From CAVQBJ01 sp963710725 (GTDB taxonomy: Bacteria; Actinomycetota; Thermoleophilia; Solirubrobacterales; Solirubrobacteraceae): 64,000 nt of DNA. The DNA lies in NCBI GenBank assembly GCA_963710725.1, contig CAVQBJ010000008.1, positions 992,001 through 1,056,000 on the forward strand. The letters run 5' to 3'. The notes beneath the pieces are model-generated. The model was not told the DNA's origin and did no database searches. It saw only the letters and a program-made list of their open reading frames with translations. Positions 10,248 to 18,578 of this stretch are shown one piece after another; position 1 is the first letter of the stretch, and each line of letters begins with the position of its first letter. A program made the translations under genes and the position numbers.

Positions 10248-13200
10248 ATGCTCCGCCGGCCAGGACTTCGACATCGGGGGCGGTACCGCGGCGTGCACGG
10301 ATCAGGGGCCTGGAGGGCGAGTTCGAGCGGACGGCGCTCGGCGCTGCGCATCGCGCGGCTGAGGTCCGGCGTGCTGGGCGCGGCGCTTGCCCTCGCCGCG
10401 CTCACGTTCTCCGCGCCGGCGGCGCTCGCGAATCCCTCCGAGATTGGCCCTCCGGTGCCGGAGCTGACCCATCTCGCCGACGCCGGGACGGCCCTGCTCA
10501 ACGCCCACCTGTCCCCGGACCTGCACGTCCCGGTGCACATCGGCTGGCTGACGAACCCCGAGCCGGGCGACAACAGTCCCGCGTACACGTCGGCCTCGTC
10601 AGAGAGCCGCCCGTTCTGCCAGATCGCCGTGTACAAGCCGATCTTCGACGGCGACACCTCCGGCAACACGAGCTGGCAGGAGGAGATCATCACCCACGAG
10701 CTGTTTCACTGCTACGAGGGCCAGCTCGAAGGCGACGCTGACACGATGGTGTCGAAGACCGAATCGTGGGTGCAGGAGGGGCTCGCGCGCTGGGTCGACA
10801 CGACGCTCTTCGCGTCGGACCCCATCTACATCTCGCGCGACACCTTCATGGAGTACTTCCTGACGTCGAACATTCCGCTGTTCGACCGCAGCTACGACGC
10901 GGTCGGGTTCTGGGGCCATCTCGATGACGTCGCCGCCGGCGACCTGTGGCACCGCATCCCGGGGATCGTCACGGCGGCCATACACGGCCCGGACGATGCG
11001 TTGAATGTGGCGCTGGCCGGCGTCAGCGACGAGACGTTCTACGACACCTGGGGGTCAAGCGCGTTCAACGACGCGGCCGGAGGCGATGACTGGACGGCAC
11101 GCAGCCCCATCCCCGACGCACACTTCGCCGCGCCGGTACGGACCGTGTCGGCGAGCACCATGGTGTCGCTCGACCCCGATAGCACCGACCAGCTCATGCT
11201 CTCGATGCCCGCCGCGCCGGCGGGAGACATCGAGACCATGCACATCGACCTCGGCCTCGGCTACGGGCGCTTCGGCGTGTCCAGCAACTACACCGGCTCG
11301 GCGCTCGAGAAGCTGACCTTTTGCGGCGGAGCGTCGGGCTGCCCGATGCCGATGACGACGCCCCCGGGGTCGGGGTGCGGGGCCGGCGAGACGTACGTGC
11401 CGCCGCCAGAGCTGACGCCGTTGCCGGCGGACGCACTGCTCGGTCTCGCCGCGGCGCGATCGCACGCGGTGGTGTCGATCGACTACGTGCCGGTGCCCCT
11501 GACCACCGCCACGAGCGGCACCTGTCCTCCCACGACGACGCCGCCCGGGACGGGGACGGGGACGGGCTCGGGCACCGGCACCGCATCGACGTTTGGCGAT
11601 CCGCACCTCGTGGCCTTCAACGGGGACCTGTTCGACTTCCAGCAGGCCGGCGAGTTCACGCTGCTGAAGTCGACCACCGACAACTTCCAGATCCAGATCC
11701 GCCAGCAGCCTGACGGCAACTGCTGCGTGTCGTTCAACACCGCCGTCGCGATGCGCGTCGGCACGGCAACCGTCGAGCTCGTGCCCAACGGTCCGGACGA
11801 CGTGGTCGTCTACCTCGACAAGCACCGCGACTTCGCGCACAGCATCACGCTCGGCACCGCCGGCTCGCTGAGCCTCACGACACAGGACCAGGCGCCGCTG
11901 GCCCAGGTCTCCCTCGCGGACGGCAGCACCGTCCAGGTCTCTAACACGTTCGGCGCGCTCGCGATCGACATCTCGCTCGCTCGCGCGCGCACCGGCCATC
12001 TGACCGGGCTGCTCGGAAATTGGGGCGTCCCGGCCGCGTCGGCGTTCGTCGGAGGCAACGGACAGAAGTACCCGCCGTCGGTGTTCACCGGCACGAGCAC
12101 GAAGGACCTGCGGGTTCGCTACAGCGAGTTCGGCGCCAGCTGGCGCATCAGCCAGAGCCAGTCGCTGTTCACCTACGCGCCCGGGCAGAGCACGCGATCC
12201 TTCCTCGTGCCCGGCTTCCCGCACAAGCCGTTGACGCTGGGCGGGCTGAAGGCGGCGTTGCGCGCGCTGGGCGAGAAGCTCTGCCACGCGGCCGGGATCA
12301 CCAAGACCCAGCTGCTCGATGCCTGCATCCTCGACGTGGGCGCCACCGGCCACGGCGCGTTCGCCACCGGTGATGCCCGGGTGCAGCGCGCCCTCGTAGG
12401 GCCGACCGCGCCGGGCTGGGTCCAGCTGTCCGCCCAGGCCTCGAGCATCCCGGCGATCTTCGCGCCGGCGCTTGCCGATCAGGCCGGCACTGTGCTCGCC
12501 GCCTACGGCGCCGACAGCAATCACGGGATCGAGGTGGCACGCTTCTCGGCCACGCCCGGAGCCCCGGGGACCGTGTCGCGGACGGATCCGATCGCCGGAT
12601 GGACAAGCGTCGACGGAGCCTTCCTGGAGCCCGCGAGTGGAGGCGGTGAGCAGCTGCTCGTGTCCGGAGAGCACAGCCCGACGCTCGGGGACCCGCTCAC
12701 GGGCCTCGCGACGCTTCCGCAGCAGCCCGATGGAAGCTTCGGTCCGCCCACGCCGGTGGCGTCACTCGAGACGTCGGCCGACGCCGGCAGCGTCGCGCTG
12801 GCCAGTGGCAGCCGGACGCTGCTCTGGAGCACTAACGGACTGATCGGGGTCGATAACGGCGCCACCAACCCGCCCGTCTCCGAGAACCTCACCTATCCCA
12901 ACGGCGTCACGCTCGAGTTCACCACAGACGCCACGCTCGCGACCGACAGCACCGGGCGCCTGTGGCTGGCCTGGTACGGCTCCAGCGGCAGCGGCAGCGG
13001 CTCATCCCACGGCATCTACCTCCTGCAGCTCGATCCCGCGACCGGCGCCTCGCTCCCCACCGCGACGCCCCAGTTGGCGCCCGAGAGCAGCAACGCGCCG
13101 GCAGACGAAACGATCGCGCTCGCCTGTAACTCGATCTGCCACGTCGTCTATACGCCCGGGGGATCGACCACCGAGCTTGTCTCCTGGGCGCCCGGACAAG

Positions 13201-13553
13201 CGGCGCCGATCACGGTCGTGCAGGGCACCACGGCGCACACCGAGGTGATCGGGCTTGCGGCCGCCGCCGCGTCCGACGGGCAACTGTGGGTGGTGTACGA
13301 GACGGCAGGCGCCAGCACCACCCCGACGCAGACCACGCCCACGATCGCCAACGTGCAGATCGACGCCGAGCTTGGAGACAGCAACGGCGCCGGTGGAACA
13401 GCGACCGTGCTCCCGGCGGCGGTGGCCGGCGCCATCGCCTACAACGGGCGGGCGCTGGCCACGACCGACGGGCTGGTCATCGCCGCCGATTGGCTGACGA
13501 GCACGACGCCGGCCACGGGCGGCGTCTGGGCCACGGTGGTCTCGGCTCCCTGA
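10248..13553 (+). CDS. Exported zinc-metallopeptidase-like protein with VWD domain
   Basis: A 1101-residue exported protein. A basic N-terminus and hydrophobic core ending SAPAALANP form a signal peptide. A zinc-binding HELFH motif occupies residues 150-154, with a candidate third ligand at E177 in VQEGLARW, as in gluzincin peptidases. After a Pro/Thr/Gly linker, residues about 445-620 form a von Willebrand factor D domain (FGDPHLVAFNGDLFDFQQAG, later LLGNWG). The last 450 residues have beta-propeller or beta-sandwich character and are unassigned. The ATG at 10248 has only a weak ribosome site, so the start is uncertain; a GTG some 40 bp downstream is an alternative. Substrate unknown. Confidence 0.8.
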   Translation: MLRRPGLRHRGRYRGVHGSGAWRASSSGRRSALRIARLRSGVLGAALALAALTFSAPAALANPSEIGPPVPELTHLADAGTALLNAHLSPDLHVPVHIGWLTNPEPGDNSPAYTSASSESRPFCQIAVYKPIFDGDTSGNTSWQEEIITHELFHCYEGQLEGDADTMVSKTESWVQEGLARWVDTTLFASDPIYISRDTFMEYFLTSNIPLFDRSYDAVGFWGHLDDVAAGDLWHRIPGIVTAAIHGPDDALNVALAGVSDETFYDTWGSSAFNDAAGGDDWTARSPIPDAHFAAPVRTVSASTMVSLDPDSTDQLMLSMPAAPAGDIETMHIDLGLGYGRFGVSSNYTGSALEKLTFCGGASGCPMPMTTPPGSGCGAGETYVPPPELTPLPADALLGLAAARSHAVVSIDYVPVPLTTATSGTCPPTTTPPGTGTGTGSGTGTASTFGDPHLVAFNGDLFDFQQAGEFTLLKSTTDNFQIQIRQQPDGNCCVSFNTAVAMRVGTATVELVPNGPDDVVVYLDKHRDFAHSITLGTAGSLSLTTQDQAPLAQVSLADGSTVQVSNTFGALAIDISLARARTGHLTGLLGNWGVPAASAFVGGNGQKYPPSVFTGTSTKDLRVRYSEFGASWRISQSQSLFTYAPGQSTRSFLVPGFPHKPLTLGGLKAALRALGEKLCHAAGITKTQLLDACILDVGATGHGAFATGDARVQRALVGPTAPGWVQLSAQASSIPAIFAPALADQAGTVLAAYGADSNHGIEVARFSATPGAPGTVSRTDPIAGWTSVDGAFLEPASGGGEQLLVSGEHSPTLGDPLTGLATLPQQPDGSFGPPTPVASLETSADAGSVALASGSRTLLWSTNGLIGVDNGATNPPVSENLTYPNGVTLEFTTDATLATDSTGRLWLAWYGSSGSGSGSSHGIYLLQLDPATGASLPTATPQLAPESSNAPADETIALACNSICHVVYTPGGSTTELVSWAPGQAAPITVVQGTTAHTEVIGLAAAAASDGQLWVVYETAGASTTPTQTTPTIANVQIDAELGDSNGAGGTATVLPAAVAGAIAYNGRALATTDGLVIAADWLTSTTPATGGVWATVVSAP

Positions 13554-14339
13554 TTCGGTGGGGCAGTAGGCACCGCCGCCCCAACCGCCACAAGATCGGC
13601 GGATACCGGTCGCCTCGCCCGGTCAACGGCCAATGGATCGGCCTGCGCCCCGGGCCGGGAAGCCAAGCCTCGCTGGTTCTGATCAACCTCGCCTCTGCAG
13701 CGCAGCGCGTCCTCCAGATTCTCCCCAACATCAGCTCGCTGATCAGCGCCGACTCCGACGGCACGCAGTTGGCGTTGCTGACGCGGACCTGCATCGGCAC
13801 GACCGACGTTCAGCTGGCATCCGACATCGGGGCACCCTTACCCGCGGCTATGACCCACAAGACATACAGGATGATGCCGGCGATCGCCGCGAGCCCGAGT
13901 GCGCGTTGAGCGCCTAAACGAAGACGCACATTCACCCATACCCCCTCGTTATCGGTCGTCACGGAGTCCACTTACACCTACCGCGGTGTGTGCTCGTCGA
14001 CGTTGGCGCCGTCTCCCTCAACGAGCCTCGTCGCATATCCACTTGACTTCCGCCGGTACCGAGCCTCTGCGCCTGCTCCCCCATACGGGATCTCTCGGCC
14101 GCAGCCACACAGTGCGGAACTGTTCGCGACAGCCGGGGACAGATTGCGGAGCGTCTCGCGCTGAACGAGTCAGAGGCCCTGAGCGTCCTCGACACGAGCA
14201 TCGGGAACACTTTGGGCCTACCACCGAGCTATCAACCATCGGTCAATGGTCCCAGCCCGTTGACCGCCGGTCAAGGCCGTGCAGTCGGTTGTTTGAGCGC
14301 GGCTGGTGAACCCCTTCCTAGTGCCGACAGCGCGAGGCT
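13554..14339. other. Low-coding stretch between VWD protein and TA module
   Basis: About 790 bp with no convincing long gene. It holds a possible 50-residue membrane protein on the minus strand (13810-13962). A plus-strand reading frame just before the antitoxin (about 14130-14340) may be a decayed gene remnant. Base composition is more mixed than in the flanking genes, which fits the left margin of an island. Confidence 0.4.
13810..13962 (-). CDS. Possible small single-pass membrane protein
   Basis: A 50-residue open frame from a GTG start: a charged N-terminus, then a clear hydrophobic helix (ALGLAAIAGIILYVLWVIAA, about residues 20-39), then a short polar tail. The purine-containing GTGGAC upstream is a weak ribosome site. 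The hydrophobic helix in an otherwise low-coding region suggests a real small protein, but nothing else supports it. Confidence 0.3.
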   Translation of the reverse strand: MTTDNEGVWVNVRLRLGAQRALGLAAIAGIILYVLWVIAAGKGAPMSDAS

Positions 14340-14357
14340 ATGGTATCATGATACCAT
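14340..14357. promoter_or_regulatory. 18-bp perfect palindrome, likely antitoxin operator
   Basis: ATGGTATCATGATACCAT is a perfect 18-bp palindrome. Its last two bases are the first two bases of the antitoxin start codon. Ribbon-helix-helix antitoxins bind such symmetric sites to repress their own operon, so this is the obvious autoregulatory operator; binding is inferred. Confidence 0.65.
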
Positions 14358-14565
14358 GCCCAAGAACCTGACCGTTCGCCTCGACGACAACCTCGCGGCC
14401 GACACCGAGGCTCTCGCAAGAGCCGAGGGCCTGAGCCTGAACGAGACCGTCAAACAGGCACTCAAGGAAGCCGTCGAGCGCCGGCGCTCCGACCCCGACT
14501 TCAAGGCGCGGCTACGCCGCATCATCGACGAGGACCGAGAGCTGCTCGAGCGGCTCGCCAAGTGA
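14356..14565 (+). CDS. Ribbon-helix-helix antitoxin of a Doc-type module
   Basis: A 69-residue protein beginning MPKNLTVRLDDNLA, the beta strand of a ribbon-helix-helix fold, followed by two helices and an acidic C-terminal tail (DEDRELLERLAK) suited to neutralising a toxin. The ATG at 14356 is chosen because it starts the strand directly and overlaps a perfect operator palindrome; the longer in-frame reading upstream has no antitoxin features. Its stop codon overlaps the toxin start (GTGA), giving translational coupling. Confidence 0.8.
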   Translation: MPKNLTVRLDDNLAADTEALARAEGLSLNETVKQALKEAVERRRSDPDFKARLRRIIDEDRELLERLAK

Positions 14566-14927
14566 GCGTCGAGTACCTCGACCTCACGCGCGCGGCGAAG
14601 CTCGATCTCGCGGACTCCGCCCTGCATGCGCCCGCGGCGGGATTCGGCGATGTCGAGTTCTACCCAGACTTCGTCGACAAGACCGCCGTCCTCGCGGTGC
14701 ATCTGGCGAAGAATCACCCGCTGCCCGACGGCAACAAGCGCCTCGCCTGGGTGGCACTGCGCCTCTTCATCGAAATCAACGGCTGGCAATGGACCCAGCC
14801 CCCCAGTATCGACGACGCCGAGCAAGCCGTCCTCGCGATCGCCGCGGGCAAATGGGGCCAGGAGGAACTCGCCGACTGGCTGCGCCCGCGGATCAGCAAG
14901 ATGCTTGGGCACTCACAGCCAAACTGA
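14562..14927 (+). CDS. Doc/Fic-family toxin with internal N-terminal deletion
   Basis: A 121-residue Doc-type toxin. The Fic core HPLPDGNKRLAW is intact; Doc proteins use it to phosphorylate elongation factor Tu, halting translation. The relative at 20009 has MSVEYLGLT followed by about 19 residues (DFLAIAVEITGLDIETLM) that are missing here, so MSVEYLDLT joins directly to RAAKLDLADSALHAP. The deletion is in frame and removes the first helix, which may weaken or disable the toxin. The GTG start overlaps the antitoxin stop. The gene ends 3 bp before the tRNA-Leu fragment at 14931. Confidence 0.75.
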   Translation: MSVEYLDLTRAAKLDLADSALHAPAAGFGDVEFYPDFVDKTAVLAVHLAKNHPLPDGNKRLAWVALRLFIEINGWQWTQPPSIDDAEQAVLAIAAGKWGQEELADWLRPRISKMLGHSQPN

Positions 14928-14930
14928 CCT

Positions 14931-14988
14931 GCCATACCCGGGGAGGGACTCGAACCCTCAGAACCCCGAAGGGGCAACGGATTTTAAG
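14931..14988 (-). repeat. tRNA-Leu 3'-half copy A (attachment-site scar)
   Basis: These 58 bases are identical to 31339-31396, which cover the variable arm, T arm and acceptor 3' end of tRNA-Leu(TAA), in the same orientation. Identity stops inside the anticodon loop, where the sequence changes to ATCGGCAGAAACGG. That is the footprint of integration by a tyrosine recombinase at the tRNA 3' end. The copy is not a working tRNA because it lacks the 5' half. Confidence 0.85.
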
Positions 14989-15073
14989 ATCGGCAGAAAC
15001 GGCCGATCTCGGCTCTACCAACTGCTCTCACGTGCTGTCAGATGCGCTCAGCCGATCCAAGAATTGGGGAGTT

Positions 15074-15093
15074 TGGGACAGGATCTGGGACAG
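15074..15093. repeat. TGGGACAG pair near copy A (possible recombinase arm sites)
   Basis: TGGGACAG occurs at 15074-15081 and again at 15086-15093, 12 bp start to start. The same spaced pair occurs at 29812-29831 at the same relative position beside copy D. Paired direct repeats at a fixed distance from an att core resemble the arm-binding sites of tyrosine integrases; the role is inferred. Confidence 0.5.
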
Positions 15094-15160
15094 GTTTCCA
15101 CGCGACGATCCGGTGAGTCCCCGGGGTCCGGGCCCTCATGCCCTACGTTCTCCCTGAGCG

Positions 15161-15355
15161 TCAGCGAGAAGCAGAAGGCGGCGGTATCTCGAGCTGCTTG
15201 CAGATCTTGCGCGCGAGCGGCCAGGCGATCTCGCGATGGCGCGGGACCGCCGTGCTGCGCTCGGGATCGAAGCCCCAGTAGCTGTGCGACCCTCCTTCCC
15301 GGAGAAGCTGAGCGCCGTGCGCCCGAAGATGGCGCTCGAGATCGCGACGCTTCAC
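15161..15355 (-). CDS. hicA: HicA-type mRNA interferase toxin
   Basis: A 64-residue HicA toxin. The catalytic histidine lies in REGGSHSYW (near residue 23), and the C-terminal ARKICKQLEI helix is typical. HicA has a double-stranded-RNA-binding fold and cleaves mRNA. Its ATG overlaps the stop of the antitoxin gene (ATGA), so the order is antitoxin first, toxin second. It sits in the island segment between tRNA copies A and B. Confidence 0.85.
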   Translation of the reverse strand: MKRRDLERHLRAHGAQLLREGGSHSYWGFDPERSTAVPRHREIAWPLARKICKQLEIPPPSASR

Positions 15356-15582
15356 GCAGCGATCGTCAGCTCGAGCGGCTCGCTGTCGACGGCCGGCTCG
15401 ACCAGTGCGTGCTCGCGAAACCGAAGTTCGAGGATGCCACGCAGCGCGTCGATCACGTTCGCGCGCGCCTCCTGGCGAGTACGACCCTGGCTGTGCGCGC
15501 CGGGGACCTCAGGGACTGACGCGACGACCCATCCGTCGCCGCCATCCTCATAAACGATCGTCAGCTGAAGCGGCTCGCTCAT
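15352..15582 (-). CDS. hicB: HicB-type antitoxin (short form)
   Basis: A 76-residue HicB antitoxin: an N-terminal RNase-H-like strand pattern (LQLTIVYEDGGDGWVVASVP), then GAHSQGRTRQEARANVIDAL, the usual UPF0150 motif. It lacks the C-terminal DNA-binding domain of longer HicB proteins, so autoregulation may be absent. The ATG at 15582 is chosen because the family begins here; upstream in-frame sequence is unrelated. It overlaps hicA by 4 bp. Confidence 0.85.
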   Translation of the reverse strand: MSEPLQLTIVYEDGGDGWVVASVPEVPGAHSQGRTRQEARANVIDALRGILELRFREHALVEPAVDSEPLELTIAA

Positions 15583-15776
15583 GCTCAACACGGTAGCCCG
15601 TGAGCCAGAGATCCGCCACCGGCGCGGTCGCGGGGGGTCCGCAGTACGCCCGCCACGTTCTCCAACAGCCCCGCCTGACTTGGCGGAATGCCGGCAGGAG
15701 CTGCGACAGCCGCGAATCTCTGGCGCCATGCGTCCACGACCTTGCAATGTCGCGCAGAGATCAACGTGTTCAGCCG

Positions 15777-16256
15777 ATGCACCCGCGAGCCATCAGCCCC
15801 GCCACCAGGATGCCCCAAGCCAATTCCCATCGCTGTCGCCTCGCCGTCGCCGTCGCGGGGTGCGCCTTGGCCATACCCGTAACCGCACGCGCCGAACAGC
15901 CGCGGCCGTTCCGTCCTCGCCTATGCACGCCCAGCAAGTCCGACCATGCGGCGGAGATGCTCGCGCTGACCGCCGAGACGACCGCAGAAACCTACTCCAC
16001 CGATTGGAACGGATCGTACGCTGGCCTGAGTCCACGCAAGCTGCACGAGTACTACTCGCCCGTGCGTATCAAGCCATCGCGCGATCAGCCGTACGTCAGC
16101 AGCGCAACCGGTACGGCGGACAGCTACGCGATCGTTGTGAAGGCGACAGACGGCAACACCTTCACCCTCGACCGACAGCCGAACTTTGACGTCGTTCGCC
16201 GCTGGAGGGGTCACATGGGGCCGCGGTGCGCATCACGTGGCCAGCGCGGCTGGTAA
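15777..16256 (+). CDS. Exported pilin-like protein with decayed C-terminus
   Basis: About 159 residues. A signal-like hydrophobic stretch (RLAVAVAGCALAIPVTARA) is followed by a segment similar in pattern to the globular part of actinobacterial type IV pilin-like proteins: AETTAETYSTDWNGSYAGL, later YVSSATGTADSYAIVVKA and GNTFTLDR. The end (RGHMGPRCASRGQRGW) departs from the usual cysteine-bearing tail and may be frameshifted. No prepilin cleavage site is seen, so assembly into a pilus is doubtful. Start codon uncertain (15777 or 15810). Confidence 0.42.
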   Translation: MHPRAISPATRMPQANSHRCRLAVAVAGCALAIPVTARAEQPRPFRPRLCTPSKSDHAAEMLALTAETTAETYSTDWNGSYAGLSPRKLHEYYSPVRIKPSRDQPYVSSATGTADSYAIVVKATDGNTFTLDRQPNFDVVRRWRGHMGPRCASRGQRGW

Positions 16257-16383
16257 CCGCCTACTGCCTCGAGCAGCGCGCGCAATCCTGTCTCGCCGCC
16301 CCGGCATCCTCCTCGTTCAGGAGTCGGTCCGACCGTAGGGCGTCTTGGACCGGCGATCCGAAGGCTCACGGGGTCGGTCTTTC

Positions 16384-16440
16384 GCCATACCGGGGAGGGA
16401 CTCGAACCCTCAGAACCCCATACAGGCCAACGGATTTTAG
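16384..16440 (-). repeat. tRNA-Leu 3'-half copy B (attachment-site scar)
   Basis: A decayed copy of the tRNA-Leu 3' half: one C is missing from the acceptor run and the variable arm reads CCATACAGGCC. The T-arm sequence AGGGACTCGAACCCTC is intact. To the right the sequence continues GATCGGCGGAAACGG and a degraded GGGACAG site, matching the surroundings of copies A and D. It marks an older integration boundary. Confidence 0.75.
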
Positions 16441-16570
16441 GATCGGCGGAAACGGCGCCTCTCCGATCTCCGGGCTGCGCTCATGTGCTCTCAGCTGCAC
16501 TCGACCAACCTCGGAATTGGGGCGTTCGGGACAGCCTCTACCTGGGCCCGGCACGAGATGCCCAGTAAGC

Positions 16571-16815
16571 GGTGTTCCAATCACCGAGAAGCTGGTCGAC
16601 GAACTCGACCGCGTCGCCGAAGCCGGTATGACGTAGAGAAGATGATTCGACGCCGCGCGGGTCGCCCGCCGATCGGCACCGCCGCCGCAAGCGTCGAGTC
16701 CGTCCGCCTCGACCCTGAGTTGCGCCAAGCCCTACTCGAGCGAGCCAAGCTCGAACACGAGACGACCTCGGCGGTCATCCGCAAGGCAATCCGCCACTAC
16801 CTCCACGCAGCCTGA
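16571..16815 (+). pseudogene. Decayed CopG/RHH-type antitoxin
   Basis: A frameshifted relative of the antitoxin at 30140-30418. The first part (GVPITEKLVDELDRVAEAG) is in one frame, then YDVEKMIRRRAGRPPIGTAA and the rest (LDPELRQALLERAKLEHETT) continue in another. The partner toxin gene is absent. A shorter product could still be made from the second frame, but the intact paralogue 13.6 kb away makes decay the simplest reading. Confidence 0.7.
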
Positions 16816-16897
16816 CCGCGATCTAACCCCTCGAAGGCCGGGCGCGACGCGCATGGCGAGCAGTTGGAGCACAAGCTGGGCAGCCCAAATCAGACGC

Positions 16898-18052
16898 CTA
16901 CCGGCGGATCGAGGCTAGGCAGTAAGCGACGAACGCGCCGCTACCCACCGGCGTAGCGTGAACGACCCTCAGTTCCGCGTCGCCGAACAGCCCGTGCCAC
17001 TCCTCCTCCGAGCGCTCTCGGCCGCCAAAGAACACCAGCATTCGCAGGTCGGCTTCAAGCACCTCGAGGGACGCCTCGCGGGGCCGCTCGATTACCACAA
17101 GTCGACCACCTGTGGCAAGCGCGGCGGCAGCGGCTGCCAGGATCTGGGTCGCCTCGGCGTCCGGCCAATCGTGCAGCACCCATGACAGCAGGCAGACGTC
17201 ATGTGGCTCGACGCGCGGCTTGAACAGATCGCCGGCGATGATCGACACCCTGCTCTCAAGTTCGCCTCCGGCAAAGCGTTGACGCGCCAAGGCCGCAACC
17301 TCAGGTAGCTCAACCAGCGAGCCATGGAGCCGCGGGTTGGCTTTGAGCACGCCCTCCAGCAGCGCACCGTCGCCGCCGCCGAGGTCAACGACTGAGGATG
17401 CTGCGGCGAGCTCGGGAAGCGCGGCGACATCGCTCGCTAGGTCGATGGCGTGCGGCGCCATGTGGGACTGGAAGGACCCGGCGAGATCGTGTGCCAGAGC
17501 GTCCTCCCAGAAGCCGCGTCCGTGAACCTGCTGATAGCTGGCAGCTCCAGTGCGAATGCTTGCGAGCAGCCCGTGGAAGACGGCCTCGTCCATCCGCCGC
17601 CCCATGCCCCGCTGGTCAAGCCTTGCCCGCCACAACCGCTCGTCGGAGGAGGCGAGCAGGGCACCGGCCGGCGTCACCTCGACCGTGCGAGCATCGTCGT
17701 TGACGCGGACGATTCCGCTCAGCGCGAGCAGGCGCAGCAGTCGCATCAAGGCATCGGGGTCGGCCTCGCACCGTGCTGCGAGTTCGCCAATCTCGTGGGT
17801 GCCGTCGAGGATGTGGTCGACGAGTCCAAGTGTTGCCGCCACCTCCAGGCCCAGGCGGGCGACGAAGTTGCGATCGACGGCTCGCGCAAAGACATCGGTT
17901 GCCGAGCCGGTTGGGGATTCAGGCTGGCGGGGCCGCCCACGTCGCAGCGCGACGGCGGCTGCCGTTAGAACAGCAGCTGCTGTTGCAAGGAGCGCGCCCT
18001 GGGGTCGGCACACGCGCGCCCGCTGAGCGACGCGGGGCCGTCGCGCGCTCAC
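16898..18052 (-). CDS. SAM-dependent O-methyltransferase-type protein
   Basis: A 384-residue methyltransferase of the plant-COMT/hydroxyneurosporene type. An N-terminal winged-helix dimerisation domain (residues about 50-150) precedes the SAM-binding fold with VVDLGGGDGALLEGVL near residue 220 and SWVLHDWPDAEATQIL near 300. Unusually, the first 40 residues hold a hydrophobic stretch (ALLATAAAVLTAAAVAL) that could anchor it to the membrane. Its start overlaps the DoxX stop by 4 bp, so it is the last gene of the operon 19848 to 16898. Substrate unknown; a lipid or quinone is plausible from its neighbours. Confidence 0.83.
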   Translation of the reverse strand: MSARRPRVAQRARVCRPQGALLATAAAVLTAAAVALRRGRPRQPESPTGSATDVFARAVDRNFVARLGLEVAATLGLVDHILDGTHEIGELAARCEADPDALMRLLRLLALSGIVRVNDDARTVEVTPAGALLASSDERLWRARLDQRGMGRRMDEAVFHGLLASIRTGAASYQQVHGRGFWEDALAHDLAGSFQSHMAPHAIDLASDVAALPELAAASSVVDLGGGDGALLEGVLKANPRLHGSLVELPEVAALARQRFAGGELESRVSIIAGDLFKPRVEPHDVCLLSWVLHDWPDAEATQILAAAAAALATGGRLVVIERPREASLEVLEADLRMLVFFGGRERSEEEWHGLFGDAELRVVHATPVGSGAFVAYCLASIRR

Positions 18053-18576
18053 GCCGGGGCTTGCCGGCTCTGCGCCGCCCGCAACCTGTCGGCAATCACC
18101 GCATCCAGGCTGAAGCGGCCTGCGCCGAGAAGCAACAGCGCTGCTGCGAGCGCCCCCAAGGCAACGTTGATCTCGTAGCCGCCGCCGACGGTGATGTTGG
18201 TTGCGTTGGGAGTCACGCCGTTCCTGAAGGTCACGGTGATCATCGCCATCACCATGTCAACAACCAGCCCGAGGGCCACGAAGCGGCTCAGCAGGCCAAA
18301 GGCAATCGCGATGCCGCCGAAAAACTCGACGCTGCCGCCCAACAGGGCGAACGCCTCTCCCGGGTGCAGGTCAGCAACGTTTGCGTAGAACAGGGAAGCG
18401 TTATGCAGCCCCTGGCCGTTAAAGGCGCCGAACAGGGTCTGCGCGCCGTGGAAGATGAAGAGCCAGGCCAACGCCACTCTGATCGCGATCAGCCCGAGGT
18501 CCCGCACAATCGGCTGCGCACTGAGCATGTCTGCGCGCCCCCAGATGTCCATTGCCAGCGACTTTATTGCCTGCAT
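18049..18576 (-). CDS. DoxX-family membrane protein
   Basis: A 175-residue protein with four hydrophobic helices in the DoxX arrangement (VALAWLFIFHGAQTLFG; LLGGSVEFFGGIAIAFGLL; VVDMVMAMITVTF; NVALGALAAALLLLGAGRFSLD). DoxX proteins are linked to quinone- or thiol-dependent oxidoreduction in membranes. It lies 2 bp after the hydroxylase gene and overlaps the methyltransferase start by 4 bp, so the three are surely co-transcribed. Confidence 0.85.
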   Translation of the reverse strand: MQAIKSLAMDIWGRADMLSAQPIVRDLGLIAIRVALAWLFIFHGAQTLFGAFNGQGLHNASLFYANVADLHPGEAFALLGGSVEFFGGIAIAFGLLSRFVALGLVVDMVMAMITVTFRNGVTPNATNITVGGGYEINVALGALAAALLLLGAGRFSLDAVIADRLRAAQSRQAPA

Positions 18577-18578
18577 CT

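Noticed and set aside
13554..13909. Plus-strand continuation after the VWD protein
   Set aside because: The open frame there is a shifted reading of the VWD gene end plus spacer; no start, domain or codon pattern supports it.
14931..15060. Copy A and its flank read partly like a complete tRNA (a GTTGGTAGAGC D-arm-like word on the minus strand)
   Set aside because: The acceptor and D stems do not pair, and the anticodon stem is interrupted; only the 3' half matches tRNA-Leu.
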